Positions 1 through 12,700 of a stretch of DNA of 64,000 nucleotides are shown piece by piece. Where the stretch lies: assembly GCF_041734735.1 (NCBI RefSeq), contig NC_134882.1:26254199-26318198 (forward strand). Direction: 5' to 3'. Position 1 is the first letter of the stretch; every line of letters begins with the position of its first letter. Both the position numbers and the translations under genes were made by a program. Under the pieces are notes generated by a model that ran no database searches, had not been told where the DNA came from, and worked only from the letters and a program-made list of their open reading frames with translations. This DNA comes from Babylonia areolata (lineage: Eukaryota; Mollusca; Gastropoda; Neogastropoda; Buccinidae).

Positions 1-520
1 ATCGAATGTGGCTTTCAGGACAAAGTATACTCTGACGGTGTGGATAGACATGGAAAAGGCTTTCGACAAAGTGTGGAAAAATGGGTTCCGCCTGAAACTT
101 CAAAAGAGCTGTGTGACCGGCTGTATGTACCACTGGATCTGACCAATAGGGAGGCCCCAGAAGATACTGAGGGAAGTGCCCCAAGGAGGCGTCTTGAGCC
201 CAACTAACTACAAGGCTGAGGCAGAAGCCCTGAAAACAGCAGCAGCTCACATCGAGGTCAGCGCTCATGCTACCATAACGTAGTCCTGACTGAAGCCCTG
301 TCCGTCCTACAGGCTTTACAGTCCAATAAAAACACTGACTTAAACGACCTATCACCCGCTCTTGCCTCCCTCTACAGGAGCCACACTGTTGTCCCACAAT
401 GGATTCCCTATCACTGCACATAATGTGCTGGTGGATAGGTTCAGCAGCTACCCAGAAGTAAAGATTATCAAGGCCAAGCAACAGACTGGGGTGTCCATCT
501 GACCAACGAGAAGAAGAAGG
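1..520 (+). mobile_element. LINE remnant: RT fragment joined to RNase H fragment
   Basis: Plus-strand translation gives reverse transcriptase motifs in order: IDMEKAFDKVW (motif A with the first catalytic Asp) and, near 165-205, REVPQGGVLSPT (motif B). From about 209 the text jumps to YKAEAEALKTAAAHIE, VVLTEALSVLQALQSNK and QWIPYHC, which are RNase H-type segments of the same kind of non-LTR element. The YxDD box, the rest of RT and the thumb are missing, so this is an internally deleted, dead copy that also carries a stop inside the RT part. It begins before base 1. Family (Jockey/I-like with RNase H) is inferred from motif order only. Confidence 0.8.
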
Positions 521-526
521 GGATTT

Positions 527-2215
527 CTGTGATGGAGCGTGTCCTACAGATGTCTGTGATGGAGCGTGTCCTACAGATGTCTGTGATGGAGCGTGACCTA
601 CAGATGTCTGTGATGGAGCGTGACCTACAGATGTCTGTGATGGAACGTGTCCTACAGATGCCTGTGATGGAGCGTGTCCTACAGATGTCTGTGATGGAGC
701 GTGTCCTACAGATGTCTGTTATGGAACGTGTCCTACAGATGTCTGTGATGGAACGTGTCCTACAGATGCCTGTTATGGAACGTGACCTACAGATGTCTGT
801 GATGGAGCGTGACCTACAGATGTCTGTGATGGAACGTGTCCTACAGATGCCTGTTATGGAACGTGACCTACAGATGTCTGTGATGGAACGTGACCTACAA
901 CAGGTGTCTGTGATGGAGCGTGACCTACAGATGTCTGTGATGGAACGTGTCGTACAGATGCCTGTTATGGAACGTGTCCTACATATGTCTGATGGAACGT
1001 GTCCTACAGATGTCTGTTATGGAACGTGTCCTACAGATGTCTGTGATGGAGCGTGACCTACAGATGCCTGTTATGGAACATGTCCTACAGATGTCTGTGA
1101 TGGAGCGTGACCTACAGATGCCTGTTATGGAACATGTCCTACAGATGCCTGTTATGGAACGTGTCCTACAGATGTCTGTGATGGAACGTGTCCTACAGAT
1201 GCCTCTTATGGAACATGTCCTACAGATGCCTGTTATGGAACGTGTCCTACAGATGTCTGTGATGGAACGTGTCCTACAGATGCCTGTTATGGAACGTGAC
1301 CTACAGATGTCGGTGATGGAACGTGTCCTGCAGATGTCTGTTATGGAGCGTGTCCTACAGATGTCTGTGATGGAGCGTGACCTACAGATGCCTGTTATGG
1401 AACATGTCCTACAGATGTCTGTGATGGAACGTGTCCTACAGATGCCTGTTATGGAACGTGTCCTACAGATGTCTGTGATGGAACGTGTCCTACAGATGCC
1501 TGTTATGGAACGTGACCTACAGATGTCGGTGATGGAACGTGTCCTACAGATGTCTGTGATGGAGCGTGACCGGAGCGTGACCTACAGATGTCTGTGATGG
1601 AGCGTGACCTACAGATGTCTGTGATGGAACGTGTCCTACAGATGTCTGTGATGGAACGTGACCTACAGATGTCTGTGATGGAACGTGTCCTACAGATGCT
1701 TGTTATGGAACGTGTCCTACAGATGCCTGTTATGGAACGTGTCATACAGATGTCTGTGATGGAACGTGTCCTACAGATGCCTTTTATGGAACGTGTCCTA
1801 CAGATGTCTGTGATGGAACGTGTCCTACAGATGTCTGTTATGGAACGTGAACTACAACAGGTGTCTGTTATGGAACGTGTCCTACAGATGCCTGTGATGG
1901 AACGTGTCCTACAGATGCCTGTGATGGAACGTGTCCTACAGTTGTTGGAACGTGTCCTACAGATGTCTGTGATGGAACGTGTCCTTCAGATGTTGGAACG
2001 TGTCCTACAGATGCCCGTGATGGAACGTGTCCTACAGATGCCTGTTATGGAACGTGTGCCTGTTATGGAACGTGTCCTACAGATGGAACGTATGCCTGTT
2101 ATGCAACGTGTCCTACAGATGCCTGTCATGGATCGTGTCCTACAGATGCCTGTTATGGAACGTGACCTACAGATGCCTGTTATGGCCTTACAGATGACTG
2201 TGACTGAACATAATT
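527..2215. repeat. 27-bp minisatellite, about 60 copies
   Basis: Unit is 27 bp, built on TGGAGCGTGTCCTACAGATG with variants (GAG/GAA, GTC/GAC, TCT/CCT, GTG/GTT). Because 27 is a multiple of three, the plus strand reads as a run of MERVLQMSV nonamers, open for 175-249 residues at a time before small indels shift the frame. No signal peptide, domain or splice signal accompanies it, so the reading frame is treated as a by-product of unit length. Units decay at the right end (about 2160-2260). Confidence 0.95.
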
Positions 2216-2517
2216 TACAAATGACTGACGGAACATGTCCTACACGTCACTGCTGGAAAATGACCACATCGCCAACTCAGGGTTGGAAACACGTGAAAAA
2301 GAAGTCTAACAACAGTGAAAACCTCAGCAACACATAACTGGCCATTGAAAATCAGTTTAACGTTAGTGAACCTCCCAGAAACACATGAACTGTTTTGTCA
2401 CCACCACCTGTGTCTCTGCTGTGTAAACATGTTTATGCAGCGTGTATTATTTACCTGCGCGCAACAATTATTTCAATGTTAACAGTGACACAAAATATTG
2501 TGACGACCTGGTTGGAA

Positions 2518-2606
<89 letters not shown>

Positions 2607-3639
2607 TATAGACACTGATCTCTCTAATTTTGTACACATATTTTGAGATATACATACATATATATTAGTACTCCATATTGGCCCTATATCCGACTTGCCC
2701 AGAATTATGGATTCTGTCTTACACCCAGCTGGTGCATAAACAGGCGGCTGGTATTCACGTAGCTGTATGGATTCAGTTTGTGCAGCAACTGTTCGCCGTG
2801 TAAAATGAAATTGATCAGTCCCACTGCTCCCATCGACCACTTGGACGTGCCGTTGACGGTGTGATGCCCAGTATGGACTCATACTAAGGAAGGCCTGGTG
2901 TAATTCCAGTGTGGAGTAACCCCGGGAAGACTTCCAGCCTTACCCTGGAATGAATCCCATTAATTAACATTAAAAATCTCAAAGCACGATGACACTGGTG
3001 TAAAAACAAACAAGGTGGCGTAAATTTTGGACAGCAACTGTCACAATTGTCCTGATCCCACAAGCACCCCAACAGTTATTCTGGGGTTAAATTCATACGA
3101 ACAAGAGTGGGGCAGCTAAAAAAATCATTCCTTGGTGAGTCATTTTGTGGTGTATTTTTGGGACATAGAATGGAGTCATTCAATATTTTCGCGATTTTCC
3201 ACCAAAGAAAAATTCATGTGGTAACGAGCTGGTTTGGTACAAATGAAGATATTCCATGGGAAAAAAAGGGGGTTGGGGTTAATACGGGTCATGGGGTGGT
3301 GTAACTAAGATGGCTTGCCTTGAAATAGCCCCAAGGGATGTACTTCTGGGCAAACACCAATGAAGTGAAGGTCTTAGACATTGATGCTCCCGCGTCGTTG
3401 GACGCATAAGGCAGTCAAAGCGCTCCATTCTCTGCGGTCCTCAGCCAGTTTGCTGGTACCACACCATCGTCGTCAAGTCAGACATTTCTCTCCATTGTTT
3501 TGCCGCCAGTTATTTTGGACCGTGACCGAGACAGGCAGACTGCCAGTGGTTCCTAATTCCCCGTCCATAAAGTGCTGTGATCCTTCCGGCTCTGAATAAA
3601 CTGACTGTTTAAGTAGTCTCTCTAATTAGTTTCAAGCTT
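2216..3639. other. No gene seen; compound TA/GA microsatellite inside
   Basis: AT-rich non-coding sequence. It holds (TA)n at about 2519-2558 running directly into (GA)n at 2559-2604. The stretch 3270-3600 has the look of old repeat sequence, but I cannot place it in a family. Confidence 0.6.
2519..2604. repeat. (TA)n(GA)n compound microsatellite
   Basis: About 20 TA units followed without a break by about 23 GA units. Confidence 0.97.
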
Positions 3640-4165
3640 ATTTGATTTTTATTGATTGATATGGATACTTATACAGCGCCTATCTTCGGTCGGAGACCAA
3701 GCTCTAAGCGCTTTGCAAACACGGGGTCATTTGCACAACAGGCTGCCTTCCAGGGTTATTCCGACTGACGGCTGCCACTGGGCGCTCATCATTTGTTTCC
3801 TGTGTCAATCAATTTCAGGCATACACACTCAGACAGACATGTAACGTGTATGACCATTTTGTTTATTTAGTCCGCCATGTAGACAGCCATACCCCGTATT
3901 CGGGGGTGTGCATGCTGGTTATGTTCTTGTTTCCATAACCCACTGAACGCTGATATGGATACAGGATCTTCAACGTGCGTATTTGATCTGCGTGCATATA
4001 CACACGAAGGGGGTTCGGGCACTAGCATATAATTATGTTCACCTTGGAGATAAGAAACATATGCACTCTTTACCCACCAGGTACCGTCACCGAGATTCGA
4101 ACCCATGACCCTCAGATTGAAAGTCCAACGCTTTAACCATTCGGCTATTGCGACCGTCACTGGGC
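3640..4165 (-). mobile_element. tRNA-derived SINE, family B, long-tail form
   Basis: Read on the minus strand it starts with a tRNA-like head: box A TAGCCGAATGGTTAAAGC and box B GGTTCGAATCTC, near 4155-4085. A body common to all family B copies follows (complement of GGGGGTGTGCATGCTGG and TTCTTGTTTCCATAACCCAC). The tail ends with GGCGCTGTATAAGTATCC and CAATCAATAAAA. A second full copy is at 20343-20882. Family B is widespread in snail genomes by my recollection; the name is mine. Confidence 0.85.
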
Positions 4166-4959
4166 TAAAGCTTCCACATAACGCGCGCTGCTAACTTTAT
4201 TGTGGTCATCTTCACTTTGCGTACACAACAAAGTCAGAAAACAGTTCAAGGTCCCATCGCCTTTTGGGGGGCAGAGGGGCTCTCGGGGCGCTAAATTCAT
4301 ATTCAGTTTTGGGCTCGGTGTTCGACGGCGGAGCCAAATCCTCTTCTTCCACCGTCAGAATCTTCTACAACCGAAGTCGGGTACCTATTCACATACCTGG
4401 GTGGAGTGAGGAAATTGAACACTGTGCCGAAACGGGGGCTTGAACCCTGATCACTGGTGAAACTCTGGATCAGGTCCTAACCGATTCAGCCATGACACCG
4501 CTCCCCCCGAAAAAACACAACAAACTGGAACGCAAACATGAAATGGTATACCTTTGTTGGTGGTGTGTGTGTATGCGTGCTGAGTGTGCGCTGATGATAA
4601 AGTGAACACAATTAATCTAATATTCCGTTGATCAACATAGTCAGGTCCTTCAAAATAAAGATTTATGAGCTGTGTTCATGTCAGCAGTGCCACAGGAACA
4701 CAAAGCAGTTGACCGACGACAGCTGTGACAGACATGGAAACGACGCACGCCTGTCTGAACCTCTTATCACCAGCTTTACTCTGAACCTCTGTTCAGACAA
4801 GTCATCCTTTGTATACTGCAAGTTACAGTGAATGGATTAATCACAAATAATTTTTCTCTTTTCTCGCATTTTGTGTTGCGTGTACGTGTCAGTCCGCATG
4901 CCATGGTGCCCGGTAGAAGCAGAGCAGCCCACTGAACAGTATAGATATGTCTCACACGT

Positions 4960-5333
4960 GAGACAGAGTGGTGGCTTTATGGTAACGCCAAGGAAGCGAG
5001 AGAATATGAGGATATGAGATCGAATCCCACACCCTCCAGGATTTTCTTTCCCCGAACGCCGGATCTTGAGTGGTGATCTGGACGCTAGTCATTCGGATGA
5101 GACAAAAAAACCGAGGTCTCGTGTGCGACATGCACTTGGGACACGTAAAACAACCCGCGGCAACATAAAGGTTGTCCAGACAAATAATGTTGCAAAATCT
5201 ATTTCGACTGTGAAACAAATACACCTGCAGACAGAAAAAAAATGGTGGCGCTTCACTGTGGCGATGAGTTCTCCAAAAGGGAGAGCGGACCAAATTTCAC
5301 ACAGAGAAATCTGTTGTGACAAAAAGACAGACA
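4960..5333 (+). mobile_element. tRNA-derived SINE, family A
   Basis: The head ends in a box-B-like AGATCGAATCCCA near 5020. The body has GAGTGGTGATCTGGACG and CGAGGTCTCGTGTGCGACAT. The 3' end is TTTCACACAGAGAAATCTGT plus TGTGACAAAAAGA. Other copies of the same family are at about 22175, 34577, 46735, 49550, 53375 and 58855. Confidence 0.85.
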
Positions 5334-5520
5334 ATATATATATATATATATAACATTCTCACAAACAGTCATCGTCATTTGTGACAGCGACACACACAAC
5401 ACTGTTGACTGGAAAAAATAAGTTTAATGAATAACGAGAACGAATGAACAATGCGTAACATGATGAAAAGACAAAAGGGACAAAGAGAGAGAAAGATAGT
5501 GGCAGAGAAAGAAGAACAAC

Positions 5521-5552
<32 letters not shown>

Positions 5553-6894
5553 CTCACAAGACATAATACAAAATCACTCTAAATAAATAAGCAAAACCGG
5601 GACTGGAAACGTCGTTACAATGACCACGCCACGTCCCCTGGCTCACAGTGGGCATGTAGGAGAGGCCTCCACGTGTGAGACCCCCCCACCCCTCCCTCCC
5701 TTCACCCCGTCAGTGACCCTCACTCCACACTTCTGACCACAACAACACTCATCTCTCTTCTGTTGTCCGCGTGGAGTAAAAATCCAGCAGCTAACCACAA
5801 TCGCTTGCCATAAAAAATCCACACACATAACAGCAGACTTTTAACTTCGATCTTAAAACAGCTTCAGCTACCTGTCATTTTTTGAACACTGATCAAAACC
5901 TTAACACCTTCTGAAGGCACTGCGTCTGATGATGGTCCACATCAACGTGGGAATATAACCCTGGGGAGGACATCAAGGTGTTTGGACAAATATAAACTGC
6001 AGCTGAATGTATTTCTAATACTTAGATGATTGTAAATACCAAGTCGTTCTTTCTTGACCAGCAACTGCTCCACCCAAGGTGAAAAGTACACCAACCCCAC
6101 CCTCCTGTCCCCGTCTCTTATTTCTCCATGAAATTCCGCCGAAGCCGTAGAATTTAGAAATACACCCCTTTGAAATAACCTACTCCACCGAACAGACTGA
6201 CAGGATGTAAGGGTGACCCTATATGTACACCATGGCCAACATCATCACGTCAGGACCACTCTTCCTTGTCTCGCTTCCACAGCAGTCAACACCTTTTCCT
6301 CACCGTCTGTCTGTCCAACATCACACCACCACATCGGACCTAGTTTCCTGTTAACGGACCATGACGGTACCGCATTCTGGAACATTTCCTTCCGCAACCG
6401 GCTTCACTGCCATCCCGTCTGAACGTTCCCCACAAACTCCCGCAGTCAACTCTTTTGCATTTGCTCTTTCTGTTCAGCCTTCGTCGTCTCACACAGCCCG
6501 GTCCCAGCTCTCCTTAAACCACCACCCACCTGCATAATTCACCTGTTCACCGCCTCAATCCCAGCGTTAAATCATGGTCCTCGCAATGTCCGTCATAATC
6601 ATCCTGACCCATCGTCACTATAACTAGTAACGACGCTGTCGTTCTCCACTTTCTGACACCATCACTCCTATCCTCCACTCTATCACATCATAACGTGTGA
6701 ACGAACTAAACTGCATCATTTGGCGTCCTGTCTGGACTTGCATTGCTCTTATCCATTACAGTTCAATATAATCAACGAACAACAACAATTACAACAGCTT
6801 CATTGAAACAGCTACATGTCAGTTCTCAAAGAACACTAACAACCAACCACAACAGCATCACTGAGGTGGATTAAACAACTAAACACTGCGCTTA
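5334..6894. other. No gene seen
   Basis: Non-coding sequence with a short (TA)n at 5335-5352 and a GA-rich run near 5520-5552. No exon-like GC-rich island or domain was seen on either strand. Confidence 0.6.
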
Positions 6895-7470
6895 GGCATG
6901 GGACACTAGTACTTAATCAAACCAAGGATACTAGTCAGGGACACTGATAAGTACACAAGTCAGGAACATTGATAACTACGACAGGCAGGGGCACTGATAA
7001 CTACACCAGTCAGAAACTGATCACTACACCAGTCAGCTGTTGATAACTATATCAGTCTGGGACACTTACTTACGTCAGCAAGTAGACACGGAGTACTGTA
7101 TTAGACTGACGACTTCATCAGTCAGGGCAATGAAGATGGGCCAGTTATAATGTAACCGTTAGGTGACACTCAAGACGGGACACTGATAATCTCATCAGTC
7201 GGTAACATCAGTTGGTGGACACTGATAACTGCATCAGATGGCACACTGATTATTGCATCAGATAGGGGACACTAATAGCTGTACAGGAATCTGATAACTA
7301 CACCAGTCAATGGATATCGATAATGTAACTGCATCAGAGGACACGGATTTCTACAGTCAGGGGATACTGATGAAATATATCAGTCAAGGGGCATCAATAA
7401 CTAAGCATCAGTCAGAACTGATAATGGCATCTGACAGAGGACACTATTAACTGCATCAGTCATAGGACGC
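6895..7470. repeat. Degenerate tandem repeat (GATAACTACACCAGTCA type)
   Basis: Fragments of a 30-40 base unit recur irregularly: ACACTGATAACT, GCATCAGTCAG, ACTACACCAGTCAG. Copies are badly diverged with variable spacing, so this is an old, decayed minisatellite. Confidence 0.7.
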
Positions 7471-8469
7471 TTGATAGCTACAACACTGCATCCGGCAAGG
7501 CAATGCTTTAATTGTCACGTGACCATCAGTACAATCTGCCACGGTACAATTGTTAAAGCTACAATACAAATTGCGCCACTGCTATTCAAACAGTTCCAAC
7601 ATTCTAACACTTTCCATAAATCGGCTAAAATGACAAGTCTGCCACAAAGATAAATTCACTATGTTCCAATAAAGTTACAGCGATATCTATATCATGTAGA
7701 CACACACACACACACTTAACACAATGTAACGTTACATTATTGTAATTACACACCATGGATTATAGAACAATACTTTGACCATTGCAACTAAAACGGTTAA
7801 AGTACAATACCTGGACCATTGCATCTAAAAACAAAACAAAACACACAAACCAATAACAAATCAACAATCAACCAGAACTGAACTATTTTACTGGCAAAGT
7901 AAGGCCGGCAATTGTTCAGACTACGCAAAAACAGTGACACTGGCAGCAGTGACAGTCACTACAGTGTTACATGGCATGTCGTCAATTCAAGTAACAGCAC
8001 GTTAAACTGACCACGTCCACAAGGTTTCCAGGCGATTTCTTTCAACAAATATCCATGCCACCCAAATCGCCATCTGTATATAAAGTACCGTTCCCATCAC
8101 TTTGCCTTGCCTTCAACCCCGAGCACACACTTTCCCCCTTTGTTTCTTTTTTGATTTCCTTCAAACTCTAGGCAAAACAAATGTCTCCATCAATATTCAT
8201 GTCAACAGCTGCTGACGACACTGCCTGCGCACTAAGTAACGTGCGAAGACAACAGAAAAAACATAAACAAACCTACTGGTTTTTTTAAACACGAACACAC
8301 ATCAGAAAACACCCCCCCCCCCCCCCCCCCCCCAAAAAAAAAGCCCAACAGAATCACATGTGAACAGTTTGTTACGAACAGTATGAAACATGGGAAGCAA
8401 AACGTTGTATGTGGTCGATGACAGTGCTACTCACGTTTTCGGGGTCATTATCTCCATTCATGACTTGTC
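7471..8469. other. No gene seen; homopolymer C tract
   Basis: AT-rich, non-coding. It has a run of about 22 C followed by about 9 A at 8312-8342, and a short (CA)n near 7700. Confidence 0.6.
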
Positions 8470-9775
8470 CATTATGTAATTCAGGATTTTATGTGGTCCA
8501 TTCTCGCATTCATGTATTCTACGGCTCAGTCAGTCTTTATATGGTCCATTCTCGCATTCTATTGCCTATGTGCTCTCATTCAGTCATTATATGGTCCATT
8601 CTCGCATTCTATAGCCTATGTGCTCTCATTCAGGCTTTATACGGTCCATTCTCGCATTCTATAGCCAATGTGCTCTCATTCAGGCTTTATACGGTCCATT
8701 ATCGCATTCTATAGCCTATGTGCTCTCATTCAGGCTTTATACGGTCCATTCTCGCATTCATGCATTCTGCGGCTCATTCTCTCATTCAGTCTGTATGTGG
8801 TCCGTTCTCTCATGCTTACATTCTGTGGCTCATTCTCTCATTCAGTCTGTATGTGGTCCGTTCTCTCATGCTTACATTCTGTGGCTCATTCTCTCATTCA
8901 GTCTGTATGTGGTCCGTTCTCATGCTTACATTCTGTGGCTCATTCAGTCTGTATGTGGTCCGTTCTCATGCTTACATTCTGTGGCTCATTCAGTCTGTAT
9001 GTGGTCCGTTCTCATGCTTACATTCTGTGGCTCATTCAGTCTGTATGTGGTCCGTTCTCATGCTTACATTCTGTGGCTCATTCAGTCTGTATGTGGTCCG
9101 TTCTCTCATGCTTACATTCTGTGGCTCATTCAGTCTGTATGTGGTCCGTTCTCATGCTTACATTCTGTGGCTCATTCAGTCTGTATGTGGTCCGTTCTCT
9201 CATGCTTACATTCTGTGGCTCATTCAGTCTGTATGTGGTCCGTTCTCATGCTTACATTCTGTGGCTCATTCAGTCTGTATGTGGTCCGTTCTCTCATGCT
9301 TACATTCTGTGGCTCATTCAGTCTGTATGTGGTCCGTTCTCATGCTTACATTCTGTGGCTCATTCTCTCATTCAGTCTGTATGTGGTCCGTTCTCATGCT
9401 TACATTCTGTGGCTCATTCAGTCTGTATGTGGTCCGTTCTCATGCTTACATTCTGTGGCTCATTCAGTCTGTATGTGGTCCGTTCTCATGCTTACATTCT
9501 GTGGCTCATTCTCTCATTCAGGCTTTCTGTGGTCCGTTCTCTCACTCAGGCCATCAACTGCCATTCTCTCATTCATGCATTCTGTGGTCCGTTCTCTCAC
9601 TCAGGCCATCAACTGCCATTCTCTCATTCATGCATTCTGAGGCACATTCTATCACTCAGGCCATCAACTGCCATTCTCTCATTCATGCATTCTGAGGCAC
9701 ATTCTATCACTCGGGCTTTCTGTGGTCCATTCCCTCATTCAATGGTCCATTCACTGATTCAGGCCTTCTATGGTC
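8470..9775. repeat. Composite minisatellite, 50-bp then 46-bp units
   Basis: From about 8540 to 8760 there are five 50-bp units with GGTCCATTCTCGCATTCTAT. From about 8760 to 9530 a related 46-bp unit takes over (TCTGTATGTGGTCCGTTCTC), some copies with extra CT or CTCTCATT. From 9530 to 9720 a third variant appears (CAGGCCATCAACTGCCATTC). Three plus frames stay open for over 300 residues here only because the units lack stops. Confidence 0.93.
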
Positions 9776-12700
9776 CAAACGTCTTTTAATGTACACATCA
9801 CACACAGTCAGACAGCCCCTGATTCACACCCACACAGTCACTGGGAGGAGCTATACATCCCAGCATCACACGAAGGAAGATTTTAAACTCGCACTCAAAT
9901 AAACCAATAAGGAAATGGAGGCAGCCAACAGTGAGCACTGCAGCTTTTGATCGGCTGACATTTGTTTTGTCTTAAGCCTTGATAATAGAAAAATGAAACA
10001 TCACGTTTCTTTTAAGTTAAAAAAAAGGGGGGGAAATCCTACTTTACAGTGGGACACAACAATGAAGGCTTCCTGTGTGAACAAATTACTGGATTGAAAA
10101 AAACAACCAAAAAAAACACAATACCACTTCTTTGATTACACGATCAACTTTCAACACTGCAACAGACATCATCAAATAGATTTTGACAAGCAACACGCTC
10201 ACACACACACACACACACATGAAACTCTGCTACAGAAACACTCCCTCTCAACAATGCGTTGGTTTAAGCCTTGTCATGTAAAACAGTCATCTTTGAATCT
10301 TTCTTCATCAGTTTTCCCGTTCATTCACATCGATATGGCAAGAATGAATGAGAAGAGCGCAGCATTTGTTGACACATTCTAAAGATGATAACAATAGGAC
10401 TTGGGGTAAAATGTTTGAAATTTATTTGGAATACTAAAAAAAAGGTTCTGTATTGATCTAGAACTACCTGGAGAAAAGACCAGCTGTTGAAAAAAAACCT
10501 TCCTGTCAAAAATATTGACAACAGCTGGGTCAATGTGTGGGCTAACATTCACACACCCACAGAAAAAGGGCTTCTTTTGAGAGAGTGAAGAGGGGGTTGT
10601 TTTTCGAAGGCTGAAAGATAAAATAATTCCAGATACTGTGCAAACATCAAGGATATGGACAGAATCCAAGTCTCATCCAAGATGAAAGCACAGAAAATAT
10701 TCATCACGCACAAGTGTCCGGCACATCAAACAGATGCTGGTTTAGAAATCGACAAAATTCAAGTCCTACCCAATATCCATGCATAGAAAATAACTTGTTC
10801 CCAATTTACCATACAAAAGTAATGAAGCAGATTCTGCATATAGTTGAAAGCAGGAAATTCTCCTGTTACCGCAGTTAGGTTATGTTGTGTCAAATCAGAC
10901 AGCTGACGTTAAACTGAGACAACTTAAACAGCAGGACAAATGCATAGTAGTATGAGGCACATTGTGAACAGTAAAAGGGACGCTGTAGCTGGGGGCTGGC
11001 AGATTAGATCATCTCTCACCACATGCATACTCACACAGCTTTACTCTTATTCGCCATACTGGTCCAAATCTTTTCTTTTTCACCACACTGCATATGTTTT
11101 ACAAAAGAATCAAAACCAGTTCTTTAGACATATCTATTCTTTTCACCGACTGTATGTGCTTTAAATAAGAATCAAAACTAAATGTTTGTTAGAACTTATT
11201 TCTGTCTTTCTTTGTGTTTTGATGTTGTCTGCATCTTGCCCTCTGATCAAAATCAGCTGACTGATGACTGAAATCATGGGCAGTGGGGCCGGCTAATAGG
11301 ACAGTGGCAAATGTCAGGGTTGACAAGGCAGGTGAAGGACACTATTTTCAAGGACATGACGAGGTAGTGAGGAATTACTGCATTAGTTATGAGGCACCAA
11401 TCATGGTCATCCACATCACAGACCTTACAGGACCAATGCCGTGGAACAAACGGAAAGCTAACGAATCACCGACGTTTAAGTCACTTGCGAAGTGAGGGAT
11501 CACCGTTTCCATGATTAAAAAAAAAAAAATTAAGGGAATCCTGACACTTTGTTAACGAGATGGTATCACTGACTTGGGAGTTAAAGTGACAGTATCACTG
11601 GTCAGCGAAATAGCATCACTTATATCAATGAGGTAGTATTCCATGGGAGTTAAATGGACAGCAAAAGCTTCCTTACAAGTCAGTTAACAAGAACACTGAG
11701 GGATCACCGAAATGATGGGAGGTACCGAACAGCAAGACATTACTTACAAGAGATCACTGTGGGTTCACCGACATGGTGGCGCTTCAAACTGGAGTCACTG
11801 TATGACAGGATAGGGCAGTGTTGACAAAAGGACAAACTGAACATTTGAATCTGGGAAACAGATAGTCTCAATCTTTACATCCAGGTGTTCACTGAGCTGA
11901 AGCACCCGTTGCATACTGTGAGAAGACTATCAAATCATGTTGCTAACAGCCCAGCCGACTGCCAACGGCATTAAGAACAAAGGAGTTGTTTTGGAATGAG
12001 ACAGGAAAGGGAGAGTCATTCTGTATCATTTATACATCTCGCTTCCACAAATGTTATCGATATCATTAAGAAAACAAATAAACCGATCATGTTCATTTCT
12101 GGAACTCACAGTCAACATAAACCATCCGACACTCAAACACACATGTTTTGAAGATTTTCTTTTTAGTTGGTTTGCTATTCTTTCGTTGTCATACGTCTAA
12201 GGCACAGAGAAACTCAGCTATCGGCAATCCACAGCCGTTCATCAACAAAACTGAGGGAAAAAGACACGAGTCTGTGGGAGTCATTTCTGCCCTTTAAAAA
12301 TAAAAACAAAAACAAAACAGAAAATTAAGAGCAGCAAACAGAAGCTGTGCAGGACCTTGTGGATGCAGATAACCACCACCTGTACCACACAATGCCATAT
12401 ACAAACACTAGACAAGAAAAAAAGGTAACATTTGCGGTCCTGTTCTACAAATCCCATGATCTCGTAGTTGTCCTCTCCTTGGCTACTGTTGGGACGCTTC
12501 AGAACATAAATGAGTTCCGAGGAACCAGACCAATATACTCGCGCCCTATGGTTTCTTTTTCACTGATACACTTTACACTTCTGTTTGCATCACAATATTT
12601 GACAAACTAGCAAACCAGTCATGAAAAGTTGCCAATTTTCGTGACACTGCATATTATTAGTCTGATCATCTAATCTTTTCGTGATCACCTATGGTTACAC

